NCBI RefSeq assembly: GCF_001754075.1
Contig: NZ_MIEH01000020.1
Coordinates: 90,839 to 154,838, forward strand
Length of the DNA stretch: 64,000 nucleotides
Source: Merdimonas faecis
GTDB lineage: Bacteria > Bacillota > Clostridia > Lachnospirales > Lachnospiraceae
Direction: 5' to 3'
Shown one piece after another: positions 1 through 8,003 of this stretch. The position numbers and the translations under genes are program-made. Every line of letters begins with the position of its first letter. Positions within the stretch are counted from its first letter, which is position 1. A model generated the notes under the pieces. It had not been told where the DNA came from, made no database searches, and saw nothing but the letters and a program-made list of their open reading frames with translations.

Positions 1-1
1 C

Positions 2-196
2 ATCCTGACTACCAACCTGATCTATCAGACACCGGAGCTTCTTGCGCGTCCTTATTATATCAACTGTGATATGAGCAAATATATCGCACTGATGATCGAC
101 ACTCTGAACCATGACGGCTCCATCAGCAGCATCCTGTCGCCAAATGAGAGGATCCAGGAAGCCGTGGCACGGTATAACCGCGGCGAAGAAGTTTAG
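2..196 (+). CDS. prs: ribose-phosphate pyrophosphokinase, C-terminal fragment
   Basis: Only the last 64 codons are in the window; the frame is open from base 2 to a TAG at 194-196. The peptide contains TTNLIYQTPELLARPYY and DMSKYIALMIDTLNHDGSIS, which resemble the C-terminal end of clostridial PRPP synthetase. That enzyme makes PRPP from ribose 5-phosphate and ATP for purine, pyrimidine, His and Trp synthesis. The identification rests on a short tail, so it is good but not certain. A strong hairpin with a T-run follows 30 bp later, so the gene ends its own transcript. Confidence 0.75.
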   Translation: MLTTNLIYQTPELLARPYYINCDMSKYIALMIDTLNHDGSISSILSPNERIQEAVARYNRGEEV

Positions 197-225
197 AAAC
201 AGCTTCCTGCCCATTAAATATCCAA

Positions 226-271
226 GGCGCGTCACCCTGCGGGATTCATCTCGCATGGGACGCGCCTTTTT
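226..271 (+). terminator. intrinsic terminator after prs
   Basis: GGCGCGTC at 226-233 pairs with GACGCGCC at 259-266 and is followed directly by five Ts. The loop holds a second small inverted repeat (TGCGGG/TCTCGCA). It lies between the plus-strand prs end and the convergent ATPase gene ending at 293, and could also slow minus-strand transcription. Confidence 0.85.
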
Positions 272-292
272 CATATCTTTCTCTATTTACTT

Positions 293-1837
293 CTATATCT
301 CGGTCAGATGGTATGAAATCCCCATCTCATCCAGAAGCTTCATCTCCCGTTTCTGACAGGTAAAGATAAACACCTGCTTCTTATGCTCATCCAGCCATCC
401 AAGAGTACTTTTTAGTCTCTCGTCATCGTAGTTGCCAAAAGCATCATCCAGGATCACCGGCATCTCCTCTTCCTGCAGGATACCGGCCGCCGCCATCCGA
501 AGCGCAAACCAGATCTGCTCGGCTGTGCCCTGGCTTACCTGCTCCATAGCGATCCGCTTTCCTTCTTTTACAAGGAACATATGCAGATTATCCTCTACCC
601 GGATCCTTTGATATGCCTGATTTGTGATCTGGCATACGATCCTGGCAGCTTCCTCATTCAGCTGTTTCTCCAGACGGAGCTTAAGTTCCTCAGACAGCTC
701 ATTCATCTTATCAATAGCCATCTGTACAGCCTGGCGCTTTTTCTCCAGCACCTGGTCTTTTTCCCCCACTACATCCATCTCCGCCAGCTGCTCCTGAAGA
801 TTTTCATACTGGATCTGCTTATCCTTCTGCTCCCGGACAGTGCGTTCCAGCTCCCATCCTAATTTTTCCACAGAGGCCCGTTCTTCCTCTGGAAGGATCT
901 CCTCCATAATTTCCTCCGGCGACACCTGGTTCTTATCCTTGCCTACCTTCATGCGGTTCCACACATATACCGTGCAGGCAAGAAAAACCACGATCACCAC
1001 GAAATAATTAAGCGGTCTTTGAAACAAAAAAATTGCCGCCACAATGGCAATAAGAAAAATGACGATCTCCAGCGGATGGATCCTCCATTTTGCCGGACGG
1101 ATCTCGTCCACCAGGCGCTTATGCTCGCCCTGTTCCCGCCTGGTCCGCTCTGCCTGCCGGATCCGCTCACGAATCTGTTCTTCTTCTTCCTCCAGGCGGT
1201 GGATCTCTCTCCAGACAAAGGACGCCTCCTGTTCCACAGTTTCCCGCTGCCGCTGTCTTTCATACAGCGCCTCCCGGATTTCTTTGTCTATCGTCTTTTT
1301 TTGTTCCTCCAGACGCTGGATTGCCTGCTCGGGCCTGAGGTCTCCGTTGCCGGAGGCGCAGCAGCTGGTGGCATATTCTTTAAGCGCTGCCGCCAGGGAC
1401 TGATCCGGCCGGGTCTTCAGCTGTCCGACGGATATGGTGTTGTCATACCCCGACAGATCCATCCCGCCCAGCAAAAGCTCCAGGTCCCCGTTTTCAATAC
1501 TTAGGTTTTCGCCGTCATCCTCACAGACCAGCTCTGCTTTTTTATTCTGTTTATCAAAATTCCTGTCAATCCGGAATGTCTTCCCGCCACTTTCAAACCG
1601 AAGGATCCCTGAATAATATCCGGGATTTTCCCAGGGCTCGTAGATACTGTAAGTGTCGTAGACAGAAGCCCTTCCCCGGCCCCGTCCGATGCCGAACAGC
1701 ATCCCCTTGATAAAAGTATGGATCGTGGACTTCCCGGACTCATTTTCCCCATAGATTATATTGATCCCGCTTTCAAAGCGAAGCTTCTGATTCTGAAATT
1801 TCCCAAAATTCCGAAGCAGCAGTCCTAGAATCTTCAT
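293..1837 (-). CDS. YhaN-like SMC/Rad50-family ATPase with membrane hairpin
   Basis: This 514-residue protein starts like RecF/SbcC/YhaN ATPases. It has Walker A GENESGKST near residues 30-38, a signature-like VSQGTAEQIWFALRMAA near 436, and Walker B MPVILDDAFGNYDD near 458. The middle is charged coiled coil interrupted by two hydrophobic segments (about 255-292), a known feature of YhaN-type proteins that suggests membrane attachment of the coiled-coil tip. It is shorter than Bacillus YhaN (over 900 residues), so much of the coiled coil is missing. It lies 25 bp downstream of a SbcD/YhaO-like nuclease gene, the usual partner, and the pair probably acts on DNA ends or repair intermediates. 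The start has GAGGA 6 nt upstream. Confidence 0.8.
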   Translation of the reverse strand: MKILGLLLRNFGKFQNQKLRFESGINIIYGENESGKSTIHTFIKGMLFGIGRGRGRASVYDTYSIYEPWENPGYYSGILRFESGGKTFRIDRNFDKQNKKAELVCEDDGENLSIENGDLELLLGGMDLSGYDNTISVGQLKTRPDQSLAAALKEYATSCCASGNGDLRPEQAIQRLEEQKKTIDKEIREALYERQRQRETVEQEASFVWREIHRLEEEEEQIRERIRQAERTRREQGEHKRLVDEIRPAKWRIHPLEIVIFLIAIVAAIFLFQRPLNYFVVIVVFLACTVYVWNRMKVGKDKNQVSPEEIMEEILPEEERASVEKLGWELERTVREQKDKQIQYENLQEQLAEMDVVGEKDQVLEKKRQAVQMAIDKMNELSEELKLRLEKQLNEEAARIVCQITNQAYQRIRVEDNLHMFLVKEGKRIAMEQVSQGTAEQIWFALRMAAAGILQEEEMPVILDDAFGNYDDERLKSTLGWLDEHKKQVFIFTCQKREMKLLDEMGISYHLTEI

Positions 1838-1862
1838 ATCTGTCCTCGTCCTTTGCTATTCT

Positions 1863-2918
1863 CTATTCCGCCCTTGTATCGATCAGCGCACGCACGCCCA
1901 GGCACAAAGCCTGATACTCCACACTGTTTTCTTCCGCTCCCAGAAAACTTTTGATGTAGCTGCCCAGAAGATTTTCTTCATTCTGCATCAGCAGCTTTTC
2001 AAATGCATATGCCGGCTTTGTCTCGTCTGACATCTCTACGATATTTCCGTAGACATCCATACCTCTAAGATCAAATCTGATCTCCGGATCCCGATACCCT
2101 GTTATCCGTACTTTATATATGTTCTGGGTACCGCCGGCTTCTATCTCGCGGCAGATCTGCTCTCTTAACTGAAAGCCGGTCATGGCTTTGTCCACCGCAA
2201 TCCGGATCTGCCGGTATTCTCTCCCTGCCGAAGAGACAAACTCTGTCCTGCACCCTTTTTCATCCAGCTCTCCCTTCACATAGCCATGAGGGCCACAGTC
2301 TGCTGTATCTACCGGCTCCAGCGCTCCCGCATAGATCATCCGGTTTTCTTCCAGTACCTGCGGCTTATGGATATGTCCAAGCGCAACATAATCATATCCC
2401 TGGGCCAGAAGGGCGGCTTTATGAATAGGAATATGATTTTCATCTCCGCCGTGGGCCAGAAGGATCTCGTATTTCTGCCTCCGGCGGGGACGCTCCTGCT
2501 CGTACCTGGCTTCCCGTATCTCTCTGGAATGATAGCTCAGACCGTATACCGCCAGGTTGAGCTCCGGAAATTCCGCACACTCAAGCTTCTCTTCCTTCAG
2601 CATCGTAACGTTGCTGCTCCAGTGAAAAGTGCGGTAGTAGGAATCCTGACGGATATAGTCATGGTTCCCGGCGATCAGCACCACCTTTGTCTTTTCCAGA
2701 GAGGCGAACATCCCGCCCACCTCTTTGAGCTCTCTAAGGAGCGGCTGCCGGTGGAACAGATCCCCGGCCACCAGTAAAAGTTCTGTCTCTTCTCTTCTGC
2801 AGGTCCGGACCACCTCTGCCAGTGCGTCCCAAAGCTCACCGCTTCTCTTTTTGCTGTATGCGCTTCCTGCGTCCGGACTTGCCCCCAAATGTACGTCTGC
2901 GATGTGTATGAATCTCAT
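1863..2918 (-). CDS. YhaO/SbcD-like metallophosphoesterase (DNA repair exonuclease)
   Basis: A 351-residue calcineurin-type phosphoesterase. The metal-binding motifs appear in order: DVH (residues 8-10), GDLFH near 52, GNHD near 83, AHGGDENH near 155 and GHIH near 182. This set and the C-terminal extension match the Mre11/SbcD/YhaO nucleases. The downstream gene encodes the matching YhaN-like ATPase, so the two probably form an Mre11-Rad50-like complex. The start ATG has AAGAGGA about 8 nt upstream. It lies 83 bp inside the end of the upstream histidine kinase gene, in another frame, an unusually long overlap that suggests translational coupling or a lost kinase stop codon. Confidence 0.82.
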   Translation of the reverse strand: MRFIHIADVHLGASPDAGSAYSKKRSGELWDALAEVVRTCRREETELLLVAGDLFHRQPLLRELKEVGGMFASLEKTKVVLIAGNHDYIRQDSYYRTFHWSSNVTMLKEEKLECAEFPELNLAVYGLSYHSREIREARYEQERPRRRQKYEILLAHGGDENHIPIHKAALLAQGYDYVALGHIHKPQVLEENRMIYAGALEPVDTADCGPHGYVKGELDEKGCRTEFVSSAGREYRQIRIAVDKAMTGFQLREQICREIEAGGTQNIYKVRITGYRDPEIRFDLRGMDVYGNIVEMSDETKPAYAFEKLLMQNEENLLGSYIKSFLGAEENSVEYQALCLGVRALIDTRAE

Positions 2919-4062
2919 CTGCGTGTTCCTCTTCCTTTTCCGTCTTGCTAGGCAGTGTTACGATAAACTGTGTCTTCAGATCATCACTCCTTGCCATAAT
3001 CCTGCCGCCATGAAGCTCCACGATCTCCTTTGCGATGGCAAGCCCAAGCCCTGCGCCTCCGGTGCCGCTGGACCTGGAGCCGTCTACCCGGTAAAACTTC
3101 TCAAAGATCGTCTGCAGCATATCACCTGGTATCCGGTCTCCCCGGTTCGTAAACACGATCTCTACCTTTCCGCCCTTTTCCTGGGCCTCGATCTCGATCC
3201 TGGTATTTTCATAGCAGTAAGCGATCGCATTTCTCAAAATATTGTCAAAAACCCGGGCAAGCTTGTCCGGATCTCCATAAACCACCAGATTTTCCTCCAC
3301 ATTAACCTGGCAGCTTAAATGCTTTTCCTGCAGAACGCCATAGAGCTCGTCCGCCAGCTGTTCCAGCATGAAGGAAAGATTGATCTCAATGGGCTCCAGC
3401 TCAATCTGCTGAAGATTATATCTGGTAATATCAAAAAATTCATTGATCAGTTCCCCCAGCCGGATGGATTTTTCCAGGGCGATATGCGTATATTTCGCCC
3501 GCTCCTCTTCCGGCATGTCGGGATGGCTGTCCAGCATGCTAAGGTACGCCACGATAGAAGTCAGCGGCGTTTTTAAGTCATGTGCCAGAAATATGACCAG
3601 ATCATTCTTTTTCTTCTCTCCTTCTTCTGCCTCTAATTCCTGACGGCGGATGGTTGCTTTGATCTCATTTAAGCGGATTTCAATCGGCTTCAGTTCCGTG
3701 ATCAAATGAATCGGCTCATTGGAATCGGAGACGATGTTTTCAATCCCGTCTCCGATCTGATCTACGTATCTGGTCATTTTCGTCAGTGCGATATAGAAAA
3801 AAGCCGCAAAGAGCAGCAGGAAACCAACGATCATGTAGAACGTCTTATTATCCCCGATCAGTCTCCAGTACCAGTCAATGGCAGTCTGCTCATCCACATG
3901 CAGAGCCATCATGACATCAACAAAGATGTTGGCAAAGCTGTCGTTATAAATGCCGTCGATCACATAATTCAGCAGAAAGCCGCCTACCAGCACAGTCAAA
4001 GCCGTTACCAAAAGCGTCTGCAAAAGCATGCTGAACTTGAGTTTGCGATAATTATTCTTCAA
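2836..4062 (-). CDS. VanS-like sensor histidine kinase
   Basis: A 408-residue membrane kinase. It has two N-terminal hydrophobic segments (about 12-35 and 92-112) flanking a short extracellular region, then a linker and the H-box FLAHDLKTPLTS (His near 162). An N-box DNILRNAIAY lies near 274 and the G-box GGAGLGLAIAKEI near 344. The sequence style is that of VanS-type kinases controlling envelope genes, but no van ligase or dehydrogenase genes are nearby, so the target is unknown. It overlaps the response regulator by 11 bp. The basic C-terminal tail after TLPSKTEKEEE is encoded by DNA that also encodes the start of the downstream nuclease, and is probably not a kinase domain. Confidence 0.85.
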   Translation of the reverse strand: MKNNYRKLKFSMLLQTLLVTALTVLVGGFLLNYVIDGIYNDSFANIFVDVMMALHVDEQTAIDWYWRLIGDNKTFYMIVGFLLLFAAFFYIALTKMTRYVDQIGDGIENIVSDSNEPIHLITELKPIEIRLNEIKATIRRQELEAEEGEKKKNDLVIFLAHDLKTPLTSIVAYLSMLDSHPDMPEEERAKYTHIALEKSIRLGELINEFFDITRYNLQQIELEPIEINLSFMLEQLADELYGVLQEKHLSCQVNVEENLVVYGDPDKLARVFDNILRNAIAYCYENTRIEIEAQEKGGKVEIVFTNRGDRIPGDMLQTIFEKFYRVDGSRSSGTGGAGLGLAIAKEIVELHGGRIMARSDDLKTQFIVTLPSKTEKEEEHADEIHTHRRRTFGGKSGRRKRIQQKEKR

Positions 4063-4747
4063 CCTTATAACCTACTCCCCATACTGTCTTGATAAAGTCT
4101 GATTTTCCGGTAGGCGCACTCATCTTCTCCCGCAGATGCCGGATGTGCACCATCACCGTATTGTTGCTGTTTTTATAATATTTTTCGTTCCACACTTTCT
4201 CAAACAACTCCTCGGAGCTGATCACCTTCCCCCGGTTCTCACACAAAAGCCAGAGGATGTCAAACTCGATCGGCGTCAATGTCAGCGGGACTTCGTTGTA
4301 AACACACTCATGGGATGTCCGGTTCAGGAATAGGCCTCCAAAGTCGATGATCTCTCCTTCTTCCTTGCCGCCGTCATTATACTGGGTATAACGTCTGAGC
4401 TGGGCTTTGACCCGGGCTACCAGCTCCAGCGGATTAAATGGCTTGGGGATATAATCATCTGCCCCCAAAGTAAGGCCTGTGATCTTATCCATATACTCCG
4501 TCTTGGCTGTCAGCATAATTACCGGAAATTTATATTTCTCCCGGATCTGTTTTAAAATCTGAAATCCGTCGATATCCGGCAGCATGATGTCCAGGATGGC
4601 CAGATCAATCTTCATGCTGTGGATACAGTCGAGCGCATCCTGACCCGTATAAAATTTGTATACATTATACTGGTCATTCTGCAGATACAGTTCAATGACG
4701 TCAGCAATCTCCTTTTCGTCATCTACTACTAAAATATTCATACTCAT
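4052..4747 (-). CDS. OmpR/VanR-family response regulator
   Basis: 231 residues: an N-terminal receiver with the acidic DDE triplet near residues 10-12, phospho-acceptor Asp in LAILDIMLPDIDG (near 53) and conserved Lys in IPKPF, then a winged-helix DNA-binding domain ending KTVWGVGYKVEE. It is the first gene of a four-gene minus-strand group (regulator, kinase, nuclease, ATPase). The start at 4747 has AAGGAGG 5 nt upstream; a second ATG at 4741 is possible. Only 70 bp separate it from asnS upstream and no terminator is visible there, so read-through from asnS is possible. Confidence 0.88.
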   Translation of the reverse strand: MSMNILVVDDEKEIADVIELYLQNDQYNVYKFYTGQDALDCIHSMKIDLAILDIMLPDIDGFQILKQIREKYKFPVIMLTAKTEYMDKITGLTLGADDYIPKPFNPLELVARVKAQLRRYTQYNDGGKEEGEIIDFGGLFLNRTSHECVYNEVPLTLTPIEFDILWLLCENRGKVISSEELFEKVWNEKYYKNSNNTVMVHIRHLREKMSAPTGKSDFIKTVWGVGYKVEE

Positions 4748-4817
4748 GTGAACCTCCTTATCCGCCCCCCGCGGGGAGAAATAATGATGTCCCCCATTTC
4801 ATTCCTTTTATTATGGT

Positions 4818-6209
4818 CTATAAATCGCAGTTATTCACTGTACGCGGGAACGGAATCACGTCGCGGATGTTGCTCATTCCCGTCAGATACATAATGCAGC
4901 GTTCAAATCCCAGACCAAAGCCTGCATGTCTGGTCGAGCCGTATTTGCGCAGATCCAGGTAAAATCCATACTCTTCTTCCTTCATTCCCAGCTCCCTCAT
5001 CCGGGTCAGAAGCTTGTCGTAATCGTCTTCCCTCTGGCTGCCGCCGATAATCTCACCGATTCCAGGCACCAGACAGTCTACTGCAGCCACAGTCTTTCCG
5101 TCATCATTTTGTTTCATATAGAATGATTTTATTTCTTTCGGGTAATCTATCACAAATACCGGTTTTTTGAACACTTCCTCTGTCAGATACCGTTCATGCT
5201 CTGTCTGCAAGTCTGCTCCCCAGGACACCTTATACTCAAACCTGTCATTTTCTTTTTCCAGGATTTCAATAGCTTCGGTGTAAGTGATCTTTGCAAACTC
5301 AGAAGACACTACATTGTTCAGCCGGTCCAGAAGACCTTTGTCCACAAAGGAATTAAAGAAATTCATTTCTTCCGGCGCATGCTCAAGCACATAGCTGATC
5401 ACATATTTCAGCATGGACTCTGCCAGCATCATATCGTCCTCCAGATCCGCAAAGGCCATCTCCGGCTCGATCATCCAGAACTCTGCCGCATGTCTGGTCG
5501 TGTTAGAATTCTCTGCACGGAAGGTCGGCCCGAAGGTATAAACATTGCGGAAAGCCTGTGCATATGCTTCTGCATTCAGCTGACCGCTGACCGTCAGGCT
5601 GGTCTCTTTCCCGAAGAAGTCCTGGCTGTAATCCACCGCTCCTTCTTCTGTCTTCGGAACATTTTCCATGTCCAGTGTAGTAACCCGGAACATCTCGCCG
5701 GCCCCTTCACAGTCGCTTCCGGTGATCAGCGGTGTGTGCACATACACAAACCCTCTGTCCTGGAAAAATTTGTGAAGCGCATAAGCGGTCAGAGACCGGA
5801 TGCGGAACACTGCCTGGAAGGTATTGGTCCTGGGCCGCAAATGAGAGATCGTGCGGAGAAATTCAAAGCTGTGGCGCTTTTTCTGCAGCGGATAATCCGG
5901 AGATGATGCTCCCTCCACCTCCACGCTGTCCGCCTGTATCTCAAATGGCTGTTTTGCCTGAGGCGTAGCCACCAGAGTTCCGGTCACGATAACCGCCGTT
6001 CCTACATTCAGCTTGGAAACCTCTGCAAAGTTGTCCATTTTATCGTGATAGACTACCTGCAGCGGTTCAAAAAATGTCCCGTCATTAACAACAATAAATC
6101 CAAAGGTTTTTGAATCCCGGATACTCCGGATCCATCCTCCTACCGTAACTTTCTGATCCAGGTAGGCTTCCCTGTTTTTATATAATTCTCTGATCTCTGT
6201 GAAATTCAT
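4818..6209 (-). CDS. asnS: asparaginyl-tRNA synthetase
   Basis: Charges tRNA-Asn with asparagine. With the start set at [10 protein letters not shown] the protein has 463 residues, the usual AsnRS length. It has an N-terminal OB-fold ([24 protein letters not shown]) and a class II catalytic core with motif 2 [15 protein letters not shown] near 235 and motif 3 [15 protein letters not shown] near 436. The frame remains open upstream to 6392, but an AAAGGAG site about 11 nt before 6209 and family length favour the shorter start. No T-box leader is seen upstream, unlike metG in this window. Confidence 0.95.
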   Translation of the reverse strand: MNFTEIRELYKNREAYLDQKVTVGGWIRSIRDSKTFGFIVVNDGTFFEPLQVVYHDKMDNFAEVSKLNVGTAVIVTGTLVATPQAKQPFEIQADSVEVEGASSPDYPLQKKRHSFEFLRTISHLRPRTNTFQAVFRIRSLTAYALHKFFQDRGFVYVHTPLITGSDCEGAGEMFRVTTLDMENVPKTEEGAVDYSQDFFGKETSLTVSGQLNAEAYAQAFRNVYTFGPTFRAENSNTTRHAAEFWMIEPEMAFADLEDDMMLAESMLKYVISYVLEHAPEEMNFFNSFVDKGLLDRLNNVVSSEFAKITYTEAIEILEKENDRFEYKVSWGADLQTEHERYLTEEVFKKPVFVIDYPKEIKSFYMKQNDDGKTVAAVDCLVPGIGEIIGGSQREDDYDKLLTRMRELGMKEEEYGFYLDLRKYGSTRHAGFGLGFERCIMYLTGMSNIRDVIPFPRTVNNCDL

Positions 6210-6249
6210 GATTTGATCTGCTCCTTTACTTTCAAGATACTTTTCGCCC

Positions 6250-6278
6250 ATTATAACATATTGTCCCCGATTTTTAAA
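6250..6278 (-). promoter_or_regulatory. probable sigma-A promoter of asnS
   Basis: On the minus strand a perfect TATAAT (6255-6250) is preceded by a 17-bp spacer and TTTAAA (6278-6273), a partial -35 match. It lies about 40 bp upstream of the chosen asnS start and supports that start over the longer frame. Confidence 0.55.
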
Positions 6279-6385
6279 GCTTGGCACGCACCATATATGA
6301 GCCCTCTTATCATTCTTTCTCCGGTTTTGTCTATTTCTCCACAATAATCTGTTAATTTTTATCAAAAGCACGCTTATTAGTCTTA

Positions 6386-6414
6386 TTGACATTCTTTTTA
6401 TTGTTTTATATAAT
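6386..6414 (+). promoter_or_regulatory. consensus sigma-A promoter of the SDR gene
   Basis: TTGACA at 6386-6391 and TATAAT at 6409-6414, both perfect, are separated by exactly 17 bp. The gene starts 45 bp downstream. No operator-like repeat is evident, so strong constitutive expression is likely. Confidence 0.9.
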
Positions 6415-6458
6415 TATTTTGTAGTTTTTTTTAATTTTTCAGATAAGGAGAAGTGTTT

Positions 6459-7214
6459 ATGGCAAAAACAGCAATCATCACTGGCGGTTCAAGAGGAATT
6501 GGACGGGCTCTATCTTTAAAATTAGGCGAGCTCGGATATAATGTCGTAATCAATTACCGCAGCGAATCTTCAAAGGCAAAATCCGACGAGGTCGCAAAGG
6601 AACTGGAAGACACTTATCATGTAGAAACTCTGGTCGTGCGGGCAGATGTAAGCAAATATGAACAATGTGAAGCCCTGGTAAAAGCCGCGGTAGAGCGTTT
6701 TGGCGACAGGATCGACGCCCTGGTGAACAACGCCGGCATTACAAACAACTGCAATTGGATCGACATCAAACCGGAGGCTTATGAGAGCGTGATCGCCACC
6801 AACCTTATGAGTTTCCTCCACATGACCCATCTGGTTCTGCCATATATGGTAAATCACAGCAGCAAAGACGAGCAATGTGTAATCTGCAACACTTCTTCTG
6901 TCGGCGGACTGACCGGCGTGATCAATCAGGCTGATTACTGTGCTGCAAAGTCCGGCGTCATTGGCCTGACGCGCGCACTGGCACTTGAATATGCGGCAAA
7001 AGGAATCCGCGTAAATGCCATTGCCCCCGGAATGATCATGACCGACATGCTGCGCGGGGTAAATCAGGATGAACTGAATGCCCTGGCCGCCACGATTCCT
7101 GAAGGATATATCGGAGATGTCTCTGACATCGCCGGCGCTTTGGAATACATCTTTACTGCCCCATACCTGACCGGACAGATCATCTCGCCAAATGGAGGCT
7201 TCGTACTGCAGTAG
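6459..7214 (+). CDS. short-chain dehydrogenase/reductase (FabG-like SDR)
   Basis: 251 residues, the classical SDR length. It has the cofactor motif TGGSRGIG (residues 8-15), NNAG near 90, active-site Ser in NTSSVGG near 146, and YCAAK near 160-164. The C-terminal part (NAIAPGMIMTDM, SPNGG) also follows the FabG pattern. It is probably an NAD(P)H-dependent 3-oxoacyl-ACP or other ketone reductase. The gene stands alone, not in a fatty acid cluster, so a role in fatty acid synthesis is not supported by context; gut Clostridia also use such SDRs as hydroxysteroid dehydrogenases. The ATG at 6459 has AAGGAG 8 nt upstream; the GTG at 6453 is too close to that site. Confidence 0.85.
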   Translation: MAKTAIITGGSRGIGRALSLKLGELGYNVVINYRSESSKAKSDEVAKELEDTYHVETLVVRADVSKYEQCEALVKAAVERFGDRIDALVNNAGITNNCNWIDIKPEAYESVIATNLMSFLHMTHLVLPYMVNHSSKDEQCVICNTSSVGGLTGVINQADYCAAKSGVIGLTRALALEYAAKGIRVNAIAPGMIMTDMLRGVNQDELNALAATIPEGYIGDVSDIAGALEYIFTAPYLTGQIISPNGGFVLQ

Positions 7215-7227
7215 ACGTCCTGCCCCG

Positions 7228-7275
7228 TATGGAAGAGCCGTCCTTATGCCAGGAGGCTCTTCCATATTTACATTT
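7228..7275 (+). terminator. intrinsic terminator after the SDR gene
   Basis: TATGGAAGAGCC pairs with GGCTCTTCCATA around a short loop and is followed by a T-rich run (TTTACATTTTCC). It separates the SDR gene from the next promoter. Confidence 0.7.
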
Positions 7276-7278
7276 TCC

Positions 7279-7307
7279 TTGATTTCCGGCTGCTGCCGTG
7301 CTATACT
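7279..7307 (+). promoter_or_regulatory. sigma-A promoter of queT
   Basis: TTGATT (7279-7284), a 17-bp spacer and TATACT (7302-7307) give a good promoter about 120 bp upstream of queT. The resulting leader would hold two GC-rich hairpins (AAGCCC/GGGCTT and GGCGG/CCGCC) and then the preQ1-like element. Confidence 0.7.
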
Positions 7308-7377
7308 AACAGACGTTGCAAAGCCCATAAAAACCAAGGTCTATACGGGCTTGCCGGCGGTCACCGCCGTAAAATGT

Positions 7378-7421
7378 GCCGAGTGTTCGAGACCTTCCAC
7401 TCGTAAAACAAAACTAAAGGA
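7378..7421 (+). promoter_or_regulatory. probable preQ1-I riboswitch before queT
   Basis: A 6-bp stem CGAGTG/CACTCG closes a 12-nt loop beginning TTC and is followed by an A-rich tail (GTAAAACAAAACTAA) running directly into AGGAG. This stem, loop and A-rich tail order matches class I preQ1 riboswitches, whose tail pairs with the loop as a pseudoknot. The ribosome binding site sits at the end of the tail, so preQ1 would block translation. The downstream QueT transporter is a known target. The loop differs somewhat from the textbook consensus. Confidence 0.72.
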
Positions 7422-7429
7422 GAGAAAAA

Positions 7430-7930
7430 ATGAAAAACAAAAACATTACTTTCATGACACAGGCAGCCATGATTGCTGCCATCTACGTGGTGCTCACTTA
7501 TGTATTCGCACCCTTCTCATTTGGTGAGGTTCAGATCCGCATTGCGGAAGCCCTCACGATCCTTCCGGCATTTACACCGGCTGCAATCCCAGGACTATTT
7601 GTAGGCTGTTTCATTGGCAATACGCTTGGCGGCGCCATTCTTCCCGATATCATCTGCGGAAGCCTGGCTACCCTGATCGGCGCCTGCTTCACCTACCGGC
7701 TGCGGGAAAAAACATTTTTCCTGATGCCTCTGCCGCCCGTCATTGCCAACATGCTGATCGTACCCTTTGTTCTGCGGTACGCTTACGGCGTGGCACTGCC
7801 AATTCCGTTCATGATGCTTACCGTAGGGATCGGCGAAGTCATTTCCTGCGGCGTGTTAGGCTTCGTACTGTACAGCGCATTGAAAAAATACAAAAACAGC
7901 ATCTTCCCGACCGCCGGCTGTCAGGCATAA
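7430..7930 (+). CDS. queT: QueT-family queuosine precursor transporter
   Basis: 166 residues, strongly hydrophobic with about five or six membrane spans. It contains FGEVQIRIAEALTILPAFTPAAIPGLFVGC and LGGAILPDIICGSLATLIGA, which are characteristic of the QueT (COG4708) family of substrate-binding S components for queuosine precursors. It would import preQ1 or preQ0 with a shared ECF energising module. The preQ1-type leader directly upstream supports the substrate. The start has AAAGGAG 9 nt upstream, within the riboswitch tail. Confidence 0.88.
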   Translation: MKNKNITFMTQAAMIAAIYVVLTYVFAPFSFGEVQIRIAEALTILPAFTPAAIPGLFVGCFIGNTLGGAILPDIICGSLATLIGACFTYRLREKTFFLMPLPPVIANMLIVPFVLRYAYGVALPIPFMMLTVGIGEVISCGVLGFVLYSALKKYKNSIFPTAGCQA

Positions 7931-7950
7931 CCCGTGTGGGGACAGGGGGA

Positions 7951-8003
7951 AACGCAAATGGGGACGTACACTTCGTGCAAAAGTGTACGTCCCCATTTGC
8001 GTT
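7951..8003. repeat. REP-like palindrome, copy 1
   Basis: Perfect 23-bp inverted arms (7951-7973 and 7981-8003) around a 7-nt loop, with core GGGGACGTACACTT. A partial GGGGACAGGGGG unit lies at 7938-7949. The same core occurs at 11695 and 36835, and a variant at 21904. The right arm overlaps the stop codon of the minus-strand gene ending at 8002. There is no transposase, so it resembles a REP element mobilised in trans. Confidence 0.85.

Noticed and set aside
2836..4747. Vancomycin resistance locus
   Set aside because: The two-component pair is VanRS-like, but no ligase, dehydrogenase or dipeptidase genes are present.
5196..5906. 236-codon plus-strand open frame
   Set aside because: Antisense to asnS, whose identity is certain; a shadow frame.
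7936..8003. CRISPR repeats
   Set aside because: The repeated units are dispersed palindromes at gene ends with no regular spacers; no cas genes are present.
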